A stretch of DNA of 64,000 nucleotides from an uncultured Chloroflexota bacterium (GCA_900696595.1 CAADGT010000084.1:20802-84801), one strand, 5' to 3'. Shown: positions 36,021-44,911, counted from the first letter of the stretch. Notes: generated from the letters alone by a model not told the origin. Made by a program: numbers and translations.

Positions 36021-37775
36021 CTATTTTTCGAATAGGAATAGCTGCTCGCCGTCGTCAATACCTCCCACGATTATTCCGTTGTTGACCGCGGCTCCGCTGG
36101 TGGCATAAGGAGCTGTGATGACCGGCTCGATCTTCGCGTCCAGAATGGCTGCGTCTCGATAAAGATAAGCGAACACCGCCGGAAAAACATCCTGTAAAAC
36201 GGTTATGTCGTCGTATTTTTCGTAATCTCCCGTCGGCCACCTGATCGCAAGAAAAGAGCCGTGCCGGTCTTGAATGTCCAGGCGCGATATTTCCGATATG
36301 TCGTTTGTGGTTTCGAAGCAGTTCTTGGTCAAATAGGGTCCGTGATCGCCGGCGATGATCACAACAGCCCCGGGATCGTTCTCGATAATCAAATCCACAT
36401 CCGCCCGCATTTCAATATTGGCGTCTTTGAGTCTTGCTTCGAACAATTCAGTCTCATCCGGCAGGCAGGCGCCTGAATTCTGGCTGTGGCCGGGAAAGTT
36501 CGTCTGCATAAAAAGAAAAACGCGCTGTTTGGGGAGTTCTTCGAAAATGCCCTGTTTCGCTTCGATAAATTGCTCTCTGGTCGTTTTACTGAATCCGACA
36601 TCCTCCATGTCGAACCTGAATTCGCCAAGAAAAACCGCTTTCAGCAATTGGACATAAGCCGGAACGATCTTATCGGGATATGAATAATCATAGCTGTCCT
36701 CGTAACCCCGAAAAAAATAATCGGACCAGAATACGCCGTACGTTTCGTATCCAAGTTCTTTGAATATCTTTTGCGTTACGCCGTCCCCGGACGCCGCCCT
36801 TCTTTCGTTCCCATAATATTCGGACGAAGCGTTCAGGACTCTGGACATGGTCGGGATGGTCGCCGCGCCTATGGAATACGTCTGCGGGTAAAGGACAAAT
36901 CCCTGCGCGGCCAGGTATTGCTCCTGGGCGCCGTTGTCAATGCCGTACGCCAGCATGGTCTCATTGGAAACATAGGAGTCGTACACGAGCAAATATACAT
37001 TCGGGGTGGAGGCGGGGGTTTTGCCCTCGACGAGAGGCAATAATGCGTTTCCTTCGAACGAAGATGATTGGGCGACTTCTGCGACGGGTTGCGAGACCAG
37101 TTGAAAGACGCCGACGACGATAAAGTTGGCGGCGATGAATAAATGCAACAGCCGCTCCGCCCGATATTTGTTCGAGAGCCATGCCGCCAGCAGGACGGCG
37201 AAAAAGAAGGACGCCTGAATCCACAGCGCCCCTTTTTCGAACCATGCAAATTGGCGGCTGAGCGCCGCCATGTTGACGATGGTGTGCGAGAAAGCCAGCC
37301 CCACTGCGATCATCAGCCTCTTCGGCGCCAGTCTGCCGAGGAGCGCGGGAACCAAAAACATGTAGAGACCCGAAAAAAGGGCAACCAGCGTCAACACAAG
37401 CAATGAGTCTTCGAGAGACAGGATTTTCCGGTTGCTCAAAACGTATTGAAGCGCGGGAGTTAAGGGAAGCAATAAAAGAAACAGATCCCCGGGTTTGAAC
37501 CTTTCGGGAAACGCCTTAAATCTCAAGCGCGCCGGTTTGTTCCGCGCAAGGAGCGCCCCAAAAAGGAGACAAGCCGCAATCGTTGCGACCAATACGATTT
37601 TCCCGAAACGGTCGGCGAAGTGATAGTTTACGCCCGTAAGTAAATAGCGGGATGAAAGATATGAAAACGACCCGCAATACAATAGCAGCGCCGCCGCGGG
37701 CATGATGACAGCCGGGAAAAAATCGTTGAGGTCGAAGTTTCTTTTCAATTTCGACAAAATGACGGGAGTTTTCAT
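36021..37775 (-). CDS. Membrane-anchored alkaline-phosphatase-superfamily (sulfatase-like) protein
   Basis: A 584-residue protein. Residues 1-225 contain about seven membrane helices. After a linker, the outer domain starts with NVYLLVYDSY (about 260), the first metal-site segment of the sulfatase/phosphoethanolamine-transferase fold, followed by TIPTMSRVL (where the nucleophile Thr or Ser would sit) and IAGDHGPYL, the second metal-binding motif with Asp-His. Relatives transfer or remove phospho-groups on surface polymers or lipids. The substrate is unknown. It is separate from the moxR gene by 29 bases. The mutated or missing residues cannot be judged without alignment. Confidence 0.8.
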   Translation of the reverse strand: MKTPVILSKLKRNFDLNDFFPAVIMPAAALLLYCGSFSYLSSRYLLTGVNYHFADRFGKIVLVATIAACLLFGALLARNKPARLRFKAFPERFKPGDLFLLLLPLTPALQYVLSNRKILSLEDSLLVLTLVALFSGLYMFLVPALLGRLAPKRLMIAVGLAFSHTIVNMAALSRQFAWFEKGALWIQASFFFAVLLAAWLSNKYRAERLLHLFIAANFIVVGVFQLVSQPVAEVAQSSSFEGNALLPLVEGKTPASTPNVYLLVYDSYVSNETMLAYGIDNGAQEQYLAAQGFVLYPQTYSIGAATIPTMSRVLNASSEYYGNERRAASGDGVTQKIFKELGYETYGVFWSDYFFRGYEDSYDYSYPDKIVPAYVQLLKAVFLGEFRFDMEDVGFSKTTREQFIEAKQGIFEELPKQRVFLFMQTNFPGHSQNSGACLPDETELFEARLKDANIEMRADVDLIIENDPGAVVIIAGDHGPYLTKNCFETTNDISEISRLDIQDRHGSFLAIRWPTGDYEKYDDITVLQDVFPAVFAYLYRDAAILDAKIEPVITAPYATSGAAVNNGIIVGGIDDGEQLFLFEK

Positions 37776-37804
37776 TTGTTTGCGCCTGAATTCAATCTCG
37801 AAAC

Positions 37805-38767
37805 TTAGTTTCCGCTGAACTGCCCGCGATCGTCTGCGGACGGTCTCCCCTTTGGCGGAGGCGGGTTAATCATCTGCTTCTTCGCTTTTTGCAAATCCGC
37901 TTCGTGCTTAAGCAATACCGATAACGTATCCTCCAAAACATCCTTGTCCAAACTGGAGGCGTTCAACGCCAGGAGCGCATTCGCCCAATCCAGCGTCTCG
38001 CTGATGGACGGAGATTTGCGCATGTCCGCTTTGCGAAGTCTCTGGACGAATTCCACAGCCTGCTGGGCAAGTTTCGGATTCAGGTCCGGAACTTTGAGGC
38101 GCACGACGGCCAGTTCCTCCTGCAAGGTCGGGTAATCAATGAAGAGATAAAGACAACGCCGCTTCAACGCTTCCGAGAGTTCGCGGGTGTTGTTGGAGGT
38201 CAATACTACAAAAGGCTTGTGTTTTGCCGCGAGCGTCCCCAACTCCGGCACGGAGACCTGGAAGTCGCTCAAAACTTCAAGAAGAAACGCTTCGAACTCC
38301 GCGTCGGCGCGGTCAATTTCGTCAATGAGCAGAACCGTCGGCGCGTCGCTCAGGATCGCCTTCAACAGCGGGCGTTCGAGCAGGAAACGCTCCGAGAAAA
38401 AGACATCTTCTTCTTTTGCAAGTTTATCCGCCGCCTCGCTCAGGGATTCGGCTTTGCCGAGCGTGTCGTTCAGTTTGTCGCGCAGCAATTGCGTGTAAAG
38501 CAACTGCTTGGAATATTCCCACTCGTACAACGCCTTCGACTCATCCAGCCCCTCATAACATTGCAGGCGGATCAACTCGCGCCCGGTCGCGGCGGCGATG
38601 GCTTTGGCGAGTTCGGTCTTGCCCACGCCCGCGGGTCCCTCCGCGAGGAGCGGCTTGCCCAGTTTCTGCGCGAGATAAACGATGGTGGCGATTTCGTCCG
38701 AAGCGATGTAGTTTTTCCTGTTGAGCTCGGATTTTACGGTTGCTGTCGTGTCGAAAAGATTTGCCAT
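37805..38767 (-). CDS. MoxR-family AAA+ ATPase
   Basis: A 320-residue chaperone-like ATPase. Walker A GPAGVGKTE at 44-52, Walker B VLLIDEIDRAD, sensor 1 VLTSNNTRELSEAL with RRC as arginine finger region, and a C-terminal helical lid. MoxR proteins help assemble metal enzymes, usually next to a VWA-domain partner (CoxE-like). No such partner is adjacent here. AGGTGA precedes ATG 38767. The tail is Pro-rich and charged. Confidence 0.92.
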   Translation of the reverse strand: MANLFDTTATVKSELNRKNYIASDEIATIVYLAQKLGKPLLAEGPAGVGKTELAKAIAAATGRELIRLQCYEGLDESKALYEWEYSKQLLYTQLLRDKLNDTLGKAESLSEAADKLAKEEDVFFSERFLLERPLLKAILSDAPTVLLIDEIDRADAEFEAFLLEVLSDFQVSVPELGTLAAKHKPFVVLTSNNTRELSEALKRRCLYLFIDYPTLQEELAVVRLKVPDLNPKLAQQAVEFVQRLRKADMRKSPSISETLDWANALLALNASSLDKDVLEDTLSVLLKHEADLQKAKKQMINPPPPKGRPSADDRGQFSGN

Positions 38768-38856
38768 TTGTCACCTATGGTGTTGCTCTTTAAAAACCAC
38801 GCCAGCCGCGAAGATGTGGCGCGGCGCTGCGAACTTCAGTTTGATTCTGGCGCAGG

Positions 38857-38874
38857 CGCAAACTAAAGTTTGCG
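38857..38874. repeat. Palindrome CGCAAACT-AA-AGTTTGCG
   Basis: A perfect 8-bp inverted repeat with a 2-base centre, followed by GTACG. It resembles the palindrome at 61301-61318, which is followed by CTACG. Lies in the 119-base spacer between moxR and the GT4 gene. Confidence 0.55.
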
Positions 38875-38886
38875 GTACGAGCCGCG

Positions 38887-40023
38887 CTATGGTTTCAAGC
38901 CGAGAATTCGATATGCCTGTAGGTTGGCTTGCAGTTCATTGTCCAGCGCAAACCTTGTTGCGGCGGTCTCTCGCGCATGGATTCCGAGCGCGGCTTGTTT
39001 TTCGGGATTTTTCAGCGTCGCGAGAATTTTTTCAGCCAGATCGTTTGGATCATTGACGTTGACAAGCATACCATTCTTTCCATCTTCGATTATGTCCAGC
39101 GCGCCGCCGGCAGGGGTTGCGATGACCGCCTTTCCGCACGCCATCGCCTCGAGCAGGGCGTTGGGCATCCCGTCGCGCAGGGAGGGGTGGGCGAAGACAT
39201 CCATCAGCGAGTAATAGGCGGGCATGTCTTTATGGGAGATTTGTCCGGTAATTGTGATTGGTAACTGAGGATTGGTAATTTTGAATTCGTCGAAAAATTT
39301 CTTATCTTCGCCTTCGCGGACTTCGCCGACAATAAGCAATGACAAAGACAATTTCTTCGCCGCCTGCGCGCAGCCGGATAAGAGAGCCGCCATCCCTTTT
39401 TTCGCGCGCAATTCACCCGTAAAACCGACGGTAAAGGTTGAAGGTTGAAGGTTGAAGGTTTCCGCCAGCGACTCGTTTTTCTCCATTGGCTTGAATCGTT
39501 CTGCGTCAACTCCATTTGGGATGACTTGAATATCCCTGTCAATAAATGCATGCGCCTTTTGCGCCAGACTGCTTGCGTTGGTCGTCAATGCGCTTGCGTT
39601 TTGCAGCGCGTACATTACATGCGAGAATTTTCCCGGGTCGAACGCCGCCCGTTCGATGTCGTTGCCCCGAATTGATACCACGCTGGGGACGCTCAAATAT
39701 TTCCCGGCGTACGCGCCGACGAAGCCAGCCATTGGCAGAAAGAAGGCGTGGATCAAATCGAACGGCTCGCGCTTGTGTTCTGCGACGATCAACTCGAACC
39801 AGTCCACAAGCGTGTCGTCCACGCGTTTGTGCGCGCCGAAGCGGGCGACGCGGACTCCGCCCGGGCGTTGACTCTGCTCAATGGACGGAGGCAGGCTGGG
39901 GGTCGGGGCAAAGAGGCGGACGTCATGTCCGGCAGAGACAAGCGACTCTCCCAATCGTCCCGCCGAGATTGCGAGACCGCCGAGGTCTGGTGTATACTTT
40001 TCCGAAAGCAAGGCAATTTTCAT
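38887..40023 (-). CDS. GT4-type glycosyltransferase
   Basis: A 378-residue GT-B fold enzyme that moves a sugar from a nucleotide donor, probably in surface polysaccharide or glycolipid synthesis. The N-terminal domain starts KIALLSEKYTPDLGGLA, with a Gly-rich turn; the C-terminal donor domain has VIPNGVDAERFKP, GFTGELRAKKGM and the HPSLRDGMPNALLEAMACGKAVIAT motif with the E-x7-E-like acid pair. Start ATG 40023; TTG 40029 is possible. Two repeat-derived segments lie in the frame: NLQPSTFT (39433-39461, heptamers) and ITNPQLPITIT (about 39247-39285). Confidence 0.92.
   Translation of the reverse strand: MKIALLSEKYTPDLGGLAISAGRLGESLVSAGHDVRLFAPTPSLPPSIEQSQRPGGVRVARFGAHKRVDDTLVDWFELIVAEHKREPFDLIHAFFLPMAGFVGAYAGKYLSVPSVVSIRGNDIERAAFDPGKFSHVMYALQNASALTTNASSLAQKAHAFIDRDIQVIPNGVDAERFKPMEKNESLAETFNLQPSTFTVGFTGELRAKKGMAALLSGCAQAAKKLSLSLLIVGEVREGEDKKFFDEFKITNPQLPITITGQISHKDMPAYYSLMDVFAHPSLRDGMPNALLEAMACGKAVIATPAGGALDIIEDGKNGMLVNVNDPNDLAEKILATLKNPEKQAALGIHARETAATRFALDNELQANLQAYRILGLKP
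39433..39461. repeat. Heptanucleotide repeat inside the GT4 gene
   Basis: AAGGTTG occurs three times in a row and then AAGGTTT, four units at 7-nt spacing. It encodes FNLQPSTFT on the minus strand, just before the conserved VGFTGELR strand. A looser array of GGTAATT/GATTGGTAA words lies in the same gene at 39247-39285. Confidence 0.75.
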
Positions 40024-40034
40024 TTTCAATTTCC

Positions 40035-40139
40035 ATCATTGCGAGGGCGCTCTTGATTTTGCCCGAAGCAATCTCCTGATTTGTTCCGAGATTGCTTCCC
40101 TTCGACAGGCTCAGGGCAGGCGCTCCGGCTCGCAATGAC
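40035..40139. repeat. CATTGCGAG...CTCGCAATG inverted-repeat element
   Basis: Outer repeats CATTGCGAG (40037-40045) and CTCGCAATG (40129-40137) enclose inner repeats GAAGCAATCTC (40065-40075) and GAGATTGCTTC (40088-40098). TTCGACAGGCTCAGGGCAGG lies in the right arm. Short elements with this look are dispersed in many bacterial genomes; no gene is inside. Confidence 0.7.
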
Positions 40140-40151
40140 ATCAGAGGCGCT

Positions 40152-40436
40152 ATGGCGAATCAATGTGAAATGGTGATCGGCTATCTCATTCCGCATCGCT
40201 GCGAAAACCCGGCGTTGGGGACGTGCGCGAAATGCGGGCGCGGATATTGCGAGGAGCATACCAACGCGACCGCCGAGGGGCGCGTGTGTCTTGCCTGCCA
40301 ACAGGGGCTCGACATGCCCGTCGCCCTGCCGATTGCCGCCGCCACATTCACCGCCGCCGACTTGAATACATTCGGTCGTTCCAGCAGGTGGGACGATGAC
40401 GACGACAGCGGGGATATGTTTTCCGATTTGAGTTAA
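40152..40436 (+). CDS. Small zinc-ribbon/B-box-like Cys-rich protein
   Basis: A 94-residue protein, not assigned to a named family. Cys5, Cys17, Cys25, Cys28 (CAKC), Cys33, His36 and a CLAC pair at 46-49 give a C-C-CxxC-C-H-CxxC pattern like B-box or LIM-type zinc fingers. The C-terminal 40 residues are unstructured and acidic (WDDDDDSGD). ATG 40152 follows a repeat element and a weak GAGG. Its stop overlaps that of the convergent radical SAM gene by 4 bases. Confidence 0.65.
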   Translation: MANQCEMVIGYLIPHRCENPALGTCAKCGRGYCEEHTNATAEGRVCLACQQGLDMPVALPIAAATFTAADLNTFGRSSRWDDDDDSGDMFSDLS

Positions 40437-41497
40437 TACGGTCCGACCGTCTCCCAAATTTTTTTGTTCTCTCCTATAAAATCGTCGCAACGCTGACATG
40501 GGCGCAAGGCGGGCGGGTGCATCTTTAAGCGCATCCGCCGATACGCCGCGCCTTCCCAAATTTCCTGGAACGATTGATGGATGATGTTTCCCAGCGGGGG
40601 GATTTTCTCGCGGGTCATGCAGCAGACATAAACATTGCCGTTGAAATCAATCATCGCGTGCGTCCACGGCGCGTAGCAGGGATGATCGTTGTAGTAGCCG
40701 AAAGCGTACCTGCCCGCGCGTCCCAGGCGGACCTCGGACTCTTCGCGCCCGAAGGGGAAGGCGTCGTCGTTTGAGAGGATCAGCCCCAGTGCGAGCGCGC
40801 GTTCCGCGATGCGCGGCGCGATCTCTTCGTTGAATTTGGCGATGTCTTTCTTCCGCATCGAGAGCATTTCGCCGCAGTGATCGTCAACCGGAATCAGGTT
40901 GATTCCGTCCGCGCCGAGTTCGTAAGCCAGGTCGGGCAGCGCGGCGAGCGCCTCGTAATTTGTGCGGCTGACCACGGTGTTGATGCGGATGGTCAATTTT
41001 CCCTTGCGCTTGTAACGGCGAAAGAGTTCCACGGCTTTGCTGGCGGCTTTGAAAGAGCCTGCGACCCCGCGGATTTTTTCGTGCATCTTGCGGATGGGCG
41101 AATCCATGGAAATGTTCACTCCGCGCAGACCCGCCTCAGCCAGGCGTTTGGCTTTTTCCTTGTTGATGAGCGTGCCGTTGGTCGTCATGGTGACTCTCAT
41201 GCCGAGCGAGGAAGCCAGTTCCACCATGTCTGGAATCTGCGGTCGCAACATCGGCTCGCCGCCGGAGATGTGAATTTTCTTCGTCCCCAGCCCCGCCAGT
41301 TCGGCGATGATTTCCTTGAACCTTTCCGCGCCGATGGGCGGCTCGCGCGTCTCGCGCCAGTGATTGCACATCTCGCATTTGAGGTTGCATCCGTAGAAAA
41401 CCTTGATCTTGACGTATAGCGGCTTGAACGGGCGCGCGTTCAGGACGGCGTTTTTGAATTCTTCTTTTTCGCTGGCGATGGATTCGAGGCTGTACAT
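40433..41497 (-). CDS. Radical SAM/SPASM enzyme
   Basis: A 354-residue iron-sulfur enzyme that uses S-adenosylmethionine to make radicals. The SAM-binding cluster motif CNLKCEMC has Cys37, Cys41 and Cys44, followed by HISGGEP and the TTNGTLI strand. The C-terminal SPASM part binds extra clusters: CYAPW, VYVCCM, and CQRCDDFIG. Such enzymes often mature peptides or modify lipids and sugars. No precursor peptide or companion gene is evident nearby, so the role is open. Confidence 0.9.
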   Translation of the reverse strand: MYSLESIASEKEEFKNAVLNARPFKPLYVKIKVFYGCNLKCEMCNHWRETREPPIGAERFKEIIAELAGLGTKKIHISGGEPMLRPQIPDMVELASSLGMRVTMTTNGTLINKEKAKRLAEAGLRGVNISMDSPIRKMHEKIRGVAGSFKAASKAVELFRRYKRKGKLTIRINTVVSRTNYEALAALPDLAYELGADGINLIPVDDHCGEMLSMRKKDIAKFNEEIAPRIAERALALGLILSNDDAFPFGREESEVRLGRAGRYAFGYYNDHPCYAPWTHAMIDFNGNVYVCCMTREKIPPLGNIIHQSFQEIWEGAAYRRMRLKMHPPALRPCQRCDDFIGENKKIWETVGPY

Positions 41498-41516
41498 ATA
41501 GGTTCTTTGCTCATAT

Positions 41517-41804
41517 TTACAAATTAACTTTCAGTCCTATCGTTACGTTGCCGCCCTCTTTGAGATTTTCCGCCTTCTGCGCGCTCATGCGGATGGGGAC
41601 AAGATAACGCCCGTCTTTCGGGAAGAGGGAGGTCTTCCATTCGGTTTTGCCCACGCTTACCATCACGGGAATAACCCCCCAGCCGTAGGTCACGAGTTTG
41701 GAAACCGCCTTGATCGCGGCGCTTTGTTTATCCGGGACGGCCACGAACAGGTAGGGAGCCGGTCCGCGCCATTGGAAGATTTTGCCTTTGAACTCGATCT
41801 TCAT
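41517..41804 (-). CDS. DUF1905-family protein
   Basis: A 95-residue beta-barrel-type protein of the DUF1905 family, seen from FKGKIFQWRGPAPYLFVAVP at the start, the central YGWGVIPV with WKTSLFPKDGRYLVPI, and a terminal GGNVTIGLKV. The function of the family is not established. The start ATG 41804 has no ribosome site; TATACT lies 8-13 bases upstream, so the mRNA may be leaderless. The open frame up to 41909 is not credible coding. Confidence 0.75.
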   Translation of the reverse strand: MKIEFKGKIFQWRGPAPYLFVAVPDKQSAAIKAVSKLVTYGWGVIPVMVSVGKTEWKTSLFPKDGRYLVPIRMSAQKAENLKEGGNVTIGLKVNL

Positions 41805-41882
41805 ATTTTGCAGTATAACAAACGTTGCCGCCTTTATCGTGTACAATCTGGCGCGCTTAAAGGTTGTCACCGCAGATTGCAA

Positions 41883-41907
41883 AACCTGAAACCTGAAACC
41901 TGAAACC
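41883..41907. repeat. Heptanucleotide array CCTGAAA before the EamA gene
   Basis: AACCTGAAACCTGAAACC-type DNA: three 7-nt units plus a partial one, ending 4 bases before ATG 41912. Confidence 0.75.
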
Positions 41908-41911
41908 ATCC

Positions 41912-42814
41912 ATGCGCCTCAAAGCCGACCTGACTCTCTTTCTCATCTCCATCATCTGGGGCTCCGCCTTCGTCGCCCAGCGCGTCGCCGGGCAGGCGGG
42001 TGGAGTTTACATCTTCAACGGAATCCGCTATTTGCTCGCCGCGGTGGTCGTCTTCCTCTTTGTCTCCCTTCGCGCAGGGCGGATTGCCAACCCGACCCAC
42101 TCCCGCGGCCAATATAAATGGATGCTCATCGCCGGGTTCTTTCTCTTTCTCGGCAGCGCCCTCCAGCAAGCGGGGATGCAATACACCACGGCCGGCAACG
42201 CCGGATTCATCACCAGCCTGTACGTCGTGCTGATCCCGCTTATCCTATTCGTTTTATGGGGCGAGAAACCGCACTGGCTTTTCATACTCGCAGTCGTCCT
42301 TGCAATGGCGGGCGCGTTCCTGCTTTCCACGGGCGGCAAAATCAATGCGATGCAATTCGGCGACCTGCTGGAACTGATCGGCGCGTTGTTCTGGGCGTTC
42401 CACGTCGTCATCCTCGGCAAATACGCCGCGCGCTTTGAACCCATGTCCTTCTCAGTCGGTCAACTCGCCGTCTGCGGATTGTTGAACCTCACCCCCGGCT
42501 TGTTCCTCGAACCCATGCCCATCTTCGACGCAAATCTGCTGTTCGCAATCGGCTACACCGCCGTTCTTTCGCTCGGCTTGTGTTACACGCTCCAGGTCTG
42601 GGCGCAGAAGCACACCCCGCCCGCCGACGCGGCGTTGATCCTCGGACTCGAATCCGTTTTTGCGGCCCTCGCCGGCTGGCTGATCCTCGATGAACGCCTT
42701 ACGCCGATCCAAATCCTCGGCGGGGCAATGATCTTCGTCGCCGTCATCCTCTCGCAATTCAAAGAGTGGACTTCGGGTAAAATGGACACCGAACATTTGG
42801 TGGAAGGCAGGTAA
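41912..42814 (+). CDS. EamA/DMT-superfamily transporter
   Basis: A 300-residue membrane protein with ten helices in two EamA repeats (about residues 5-140 and 150-290), typical of drug/metabolite exporters of the RhaT/YdcZ type. The first repeat shows FLISIIWGSAFVAQRV, the second ALFWAFHVVILGKYAARF and LEPVFAALAGWLIL-like LESVFAALAG. The loop after helix 2 (about residues 55-68, LRAGRIANPTHSRG) is encoded by a GC palindrome-like sequence also found at 28499. The substrate is unknown. The ATG is preceded by a heptamer array and no ribosome site is seen. Confidence 0.9.
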   Translation: MRLKADLTLFLISIIWGSAFVAQRVAGQAGGVYIFNGIRYLLAAVVVFLFVSLRAGRIANPTHSRGQYKWMLIAGFFLFLGSALQQAGMQYTTAGNAGFITSLYVVLIPLILFVLWGEKPHWLFILAVVLAMAGAFLLSTGGKINAMQFGDLLELIGALFWAFHVVILGKYAARFEPMSFSVGQLAVCGLLNLTPGLFLEPMPIFDANLLFAIGYTAVLSLGLCYTLQVWAQKHTPPADAALILGLESVFAALAGWLILDERLTPIQILGGAMIFVAVILSQFKEWTSGKMDTEHLVEGR

Positions 42815-42865
42815 ATCAATGTTATACATCACGGACTTTATAATTCATAATCTGTAACGCTTAAT

Positions 42866-42902
<37 letters not shown>

Positions 42903-42909
42903 GCCCCCC

Positions 42910-43482
42910 ATGCCAGCCTCCCTCGACCTTTCCTTCCATCCCCTCACCCAAAAACTGTGGCGCGACTTTGAGATTCTCTTTGGCGAGAACGGCGCCTGCG
43001 GCGGATGCTGGTGCATGTATTGGAAGTTGCGCGGAAAAGCCTTCAGCGAAAACAAAGGCGGGGGAAACAGGCAAATGCAAAAGTCCATAGTGGATGCGAA
43101 AATCGTCCCCGGCTTGCTCGCATACTCCGAAGGCTATCCCGTCGGCTGGGTCGCAATCGAGCCGCGGAGTCAATACCCAAAACTTGCATCGTCCCGCATC
43201 CTCAAACCGATTGACGATAAGGAAGTCTGGTCGGTCACATGTTTGTTCGTCGAAAAAAGACACCGCAGAATGGGCGTCGCCGTTGAGTTGTTGAAAGCCG
43301 CGCTGGATTACGCAAAGGATAACGGCGCGAAAATCGTCGAAGGCTATCCCGTCGAAACAAAAGGCGATGCGCCGCCTGTTTTCATTTTCACCGGAACATC
43401 GTCCACATTCCAACAGGCGGGGTTCAAGGAAGCCGCGCGCCATGCGCCCACGCGGCCCATCTTCCGATATGTTGTGAAATGA
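42910..43482 (+). CDS. GNAT-family acetyltransferase with Cys cluster
   Basis: A 190-residue acetyltransferase. The acetyl-CoA motif is VTCLFVEKRHRRMGVAVELL (about residues 109-128). The N-terminal region has an uncommon Cys-Gly-Cys cluster GACGGCWCMYW (about 28-38) that recalls a subgroup of GNATs with a conserved CxxCWC sequence near the start. The substrate is unknown. There is no visible ribosome site; the start follows a heptamer array. Its stop overlaps the next ATG by 4 bases. Confidence 0.85.
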   Translation: MPASLDLSFHPLTQKLWRDFEILFGENGACGGCWCMYWKLRGKAFSENKGGGNRQMQKSIVDAKIVPGLLAYSEGYPVGWVAIEPRSQYPKLASSRILKPIDDKEVWSVTCLFVEKRHRRMGVAVELLKAALDYAKDNGAKIVEGYPVETKGDAPPVFIFTGTSSTFQQAGFKEAARHAPTRPIFRYVVK

Positions 43483-44729
43483 ATTTTCAACCCCCATCGA
43501 AATCGCTGACGACTCGCGATTATGTTTTTATTTTCATCGTCATTCTTGCGTTTCTTGCCGTTTCCGTCGGGCTTGTGAGAGTCAATCTTTCGTTTCCCGG
43601 CGGCGGCGGCGAGTTTTTGCGTCATTGGGTTGGAGCGCGCGCGTATCTCTTCGATCGCATTGACCCATACACAACCCATGTTCCCGATACCGTTCAAAGA
43701 CTGGCGTATGGGACTCCAGCCGCGGCGGGGGATGAACCCTATGTGCTGGATACGCCCTTTCACCTGCTCCTCCTCTATTTCCCTTTTGCGCCTCTCGCGG
43801 ACCCGATGCTTGCCCGGGCGATATATGCCTTGATCCTGGAGTGGGCTTTGTTCGCGCTCGCCGTCCTCAGCCTGCGCCTTGCCGAATGGAGCGTCCCGCG
43901 CTGGTTCGCCCTTCTGTTTGTATTCTTTTCGGTCGTCAATTTTTATTCCTTTCAAGCCATCCTCGAAGCCACCCCCGCGCTCCTGCTCGGACTGCTTTAC
44001 GCCGGTATCCTGCTCGCGTATCGTAACAACGCCGACGAACTGCTTGGGGCGTTGATGGCTGTCTCGTTCTATTACTGGGAGGTGGGGTTTCCCTTTCTGG
44101 CGCTGATAACCTGGCGGTGTTACCGCGAAAATCGCTCCCGCGTCCTGGCGGGTTTCGGCATGTTCTCGTTCGTGTTGCTCGCCCTCTCGTTTCTTTTATA
44201 TCCCGGCTGGGTGATCCCCGCCCTGCGCGCCGGGATGCACAACCTCCGCGCCGATTACGGTTATTCGTTGTTTTCGATCCTTCGCCATGCCCTGCCGGGA
44301 TATGGGAATGTTCCCGCCTGGGGGATCCTTCTCTCGTTTGTCATCCTCCTCGGTTACGAATGGAACGCCAGCCTGCGCGGCGATTCCCGCCGCCTGTACT
44401 GGACGGCCTGCCTGACGCTCGCGCTCACTCCTCTGCTCGGCTTCCGCACCGAAACGGAAAACCTCGCCGTGTTCGTCATGCCCCTCGCGTTGGTCTTCGC
44501 AGTGATCCACGATCGCTGGAAAAGCGTGGGCGTTGGTTTGACCTTTCTGCTGGTTCTTTTCCTGTCCGCTGTTCCATGGTTTCTATATTTCTATGCCGTC
44601 CCGCGCTACGGCAACCTGGCTGAAGAAATCCTTTTCCTCTTCCTTCCGGTTTTCACCGTCATTGGTTTATACTGGATTCGCTGGTGGGCGATCCGTCCCC
44701 CGCGCGTTTGGGCGGATTCGTTGAAGTGA
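43479..44729 (+). CDS. Polytopic membrane protein, GT87-like glycosyltransferase
   Basis: A 416-residue membrane protein with about ten helices. The first outer loop after helix 1 has EFLRHWVGARAYLFDRIDPY, matching the D-x-Y ... G-x-dPY pattern of DUF2029/GT87 mannosyltransferases, which use polyprenyl-phosphate sugars on the outer face. The motif's leading Asp is not obvious, so assignment is moderate. Coupled by an ATGA overlap to the GNAT gene and followed by two more membrane proteins of similar style. Confidence 0.75.
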   Translation: MNFQPPSKSLTTRDYVFIFIVILAFLAVSVGLVRVNLSFPGGGGEFLRHWVGARAYLFDRIDPYTTHVPDTVQRLAYGTPAAAGDEPYVLDTPFHLLLLYFPFAPLADPMLARAIYALILEWALFALAVLSLRLAEWSVPRWFALLFVFFSVVNFYSFQAILEATPALLLGLLYAGILLAYRNNADELLGALMAVSFYYWEVGFPFLALITWRCYRENRSRVLAGFGMFSFVLLALSFLLYPGWVIPALRAGMHNLRADYGYSLFSILRHALPGYGNVPAWGILLSFVILLGYEWNASLRGDSRRLYWTACLTLALTPLLGFRTETENLAVFVMPLALVFAVIHDRWKSVGVGLTFLLVLFLSAVPWFLYFYAVPRYGNLAEEILFLFLPVFTVIGLYWIRWWAIRPPRVWADSLK

Positions 44730-44732
44730 TCG

Positions 44733-44902
44733 GTAGATAGAGAATAGAGAATAGAGAATAGAGAATAGAGATTGGTAATTCGTAATTCCCCGCTCGTAAC
44801 CTGTAACCTGTAACCTGTAACCTGTATCTTGTAACTTGTAACCTGTAACTTGTAACTTGTAACCTGTAACCTGTATCTCGACACCCGCATCTCGTATCTC
44901 CC
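44733..44902. repeat. Heptanucleotide array, mixed words
   Basis: Order of words: GAATAGA (four to five units from 44739), then GGTAATTCGTAATTC, then CCTGTAA/CTTGTAA units (ten or more, 44794-44875), then CCGCATCTCGTATCTC. The array fills the 182-base spacer and stops about 9 bases before ATG 44912. Confidence 0.88.
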
Positions 44903-44911
44903 CCCTCTCCC

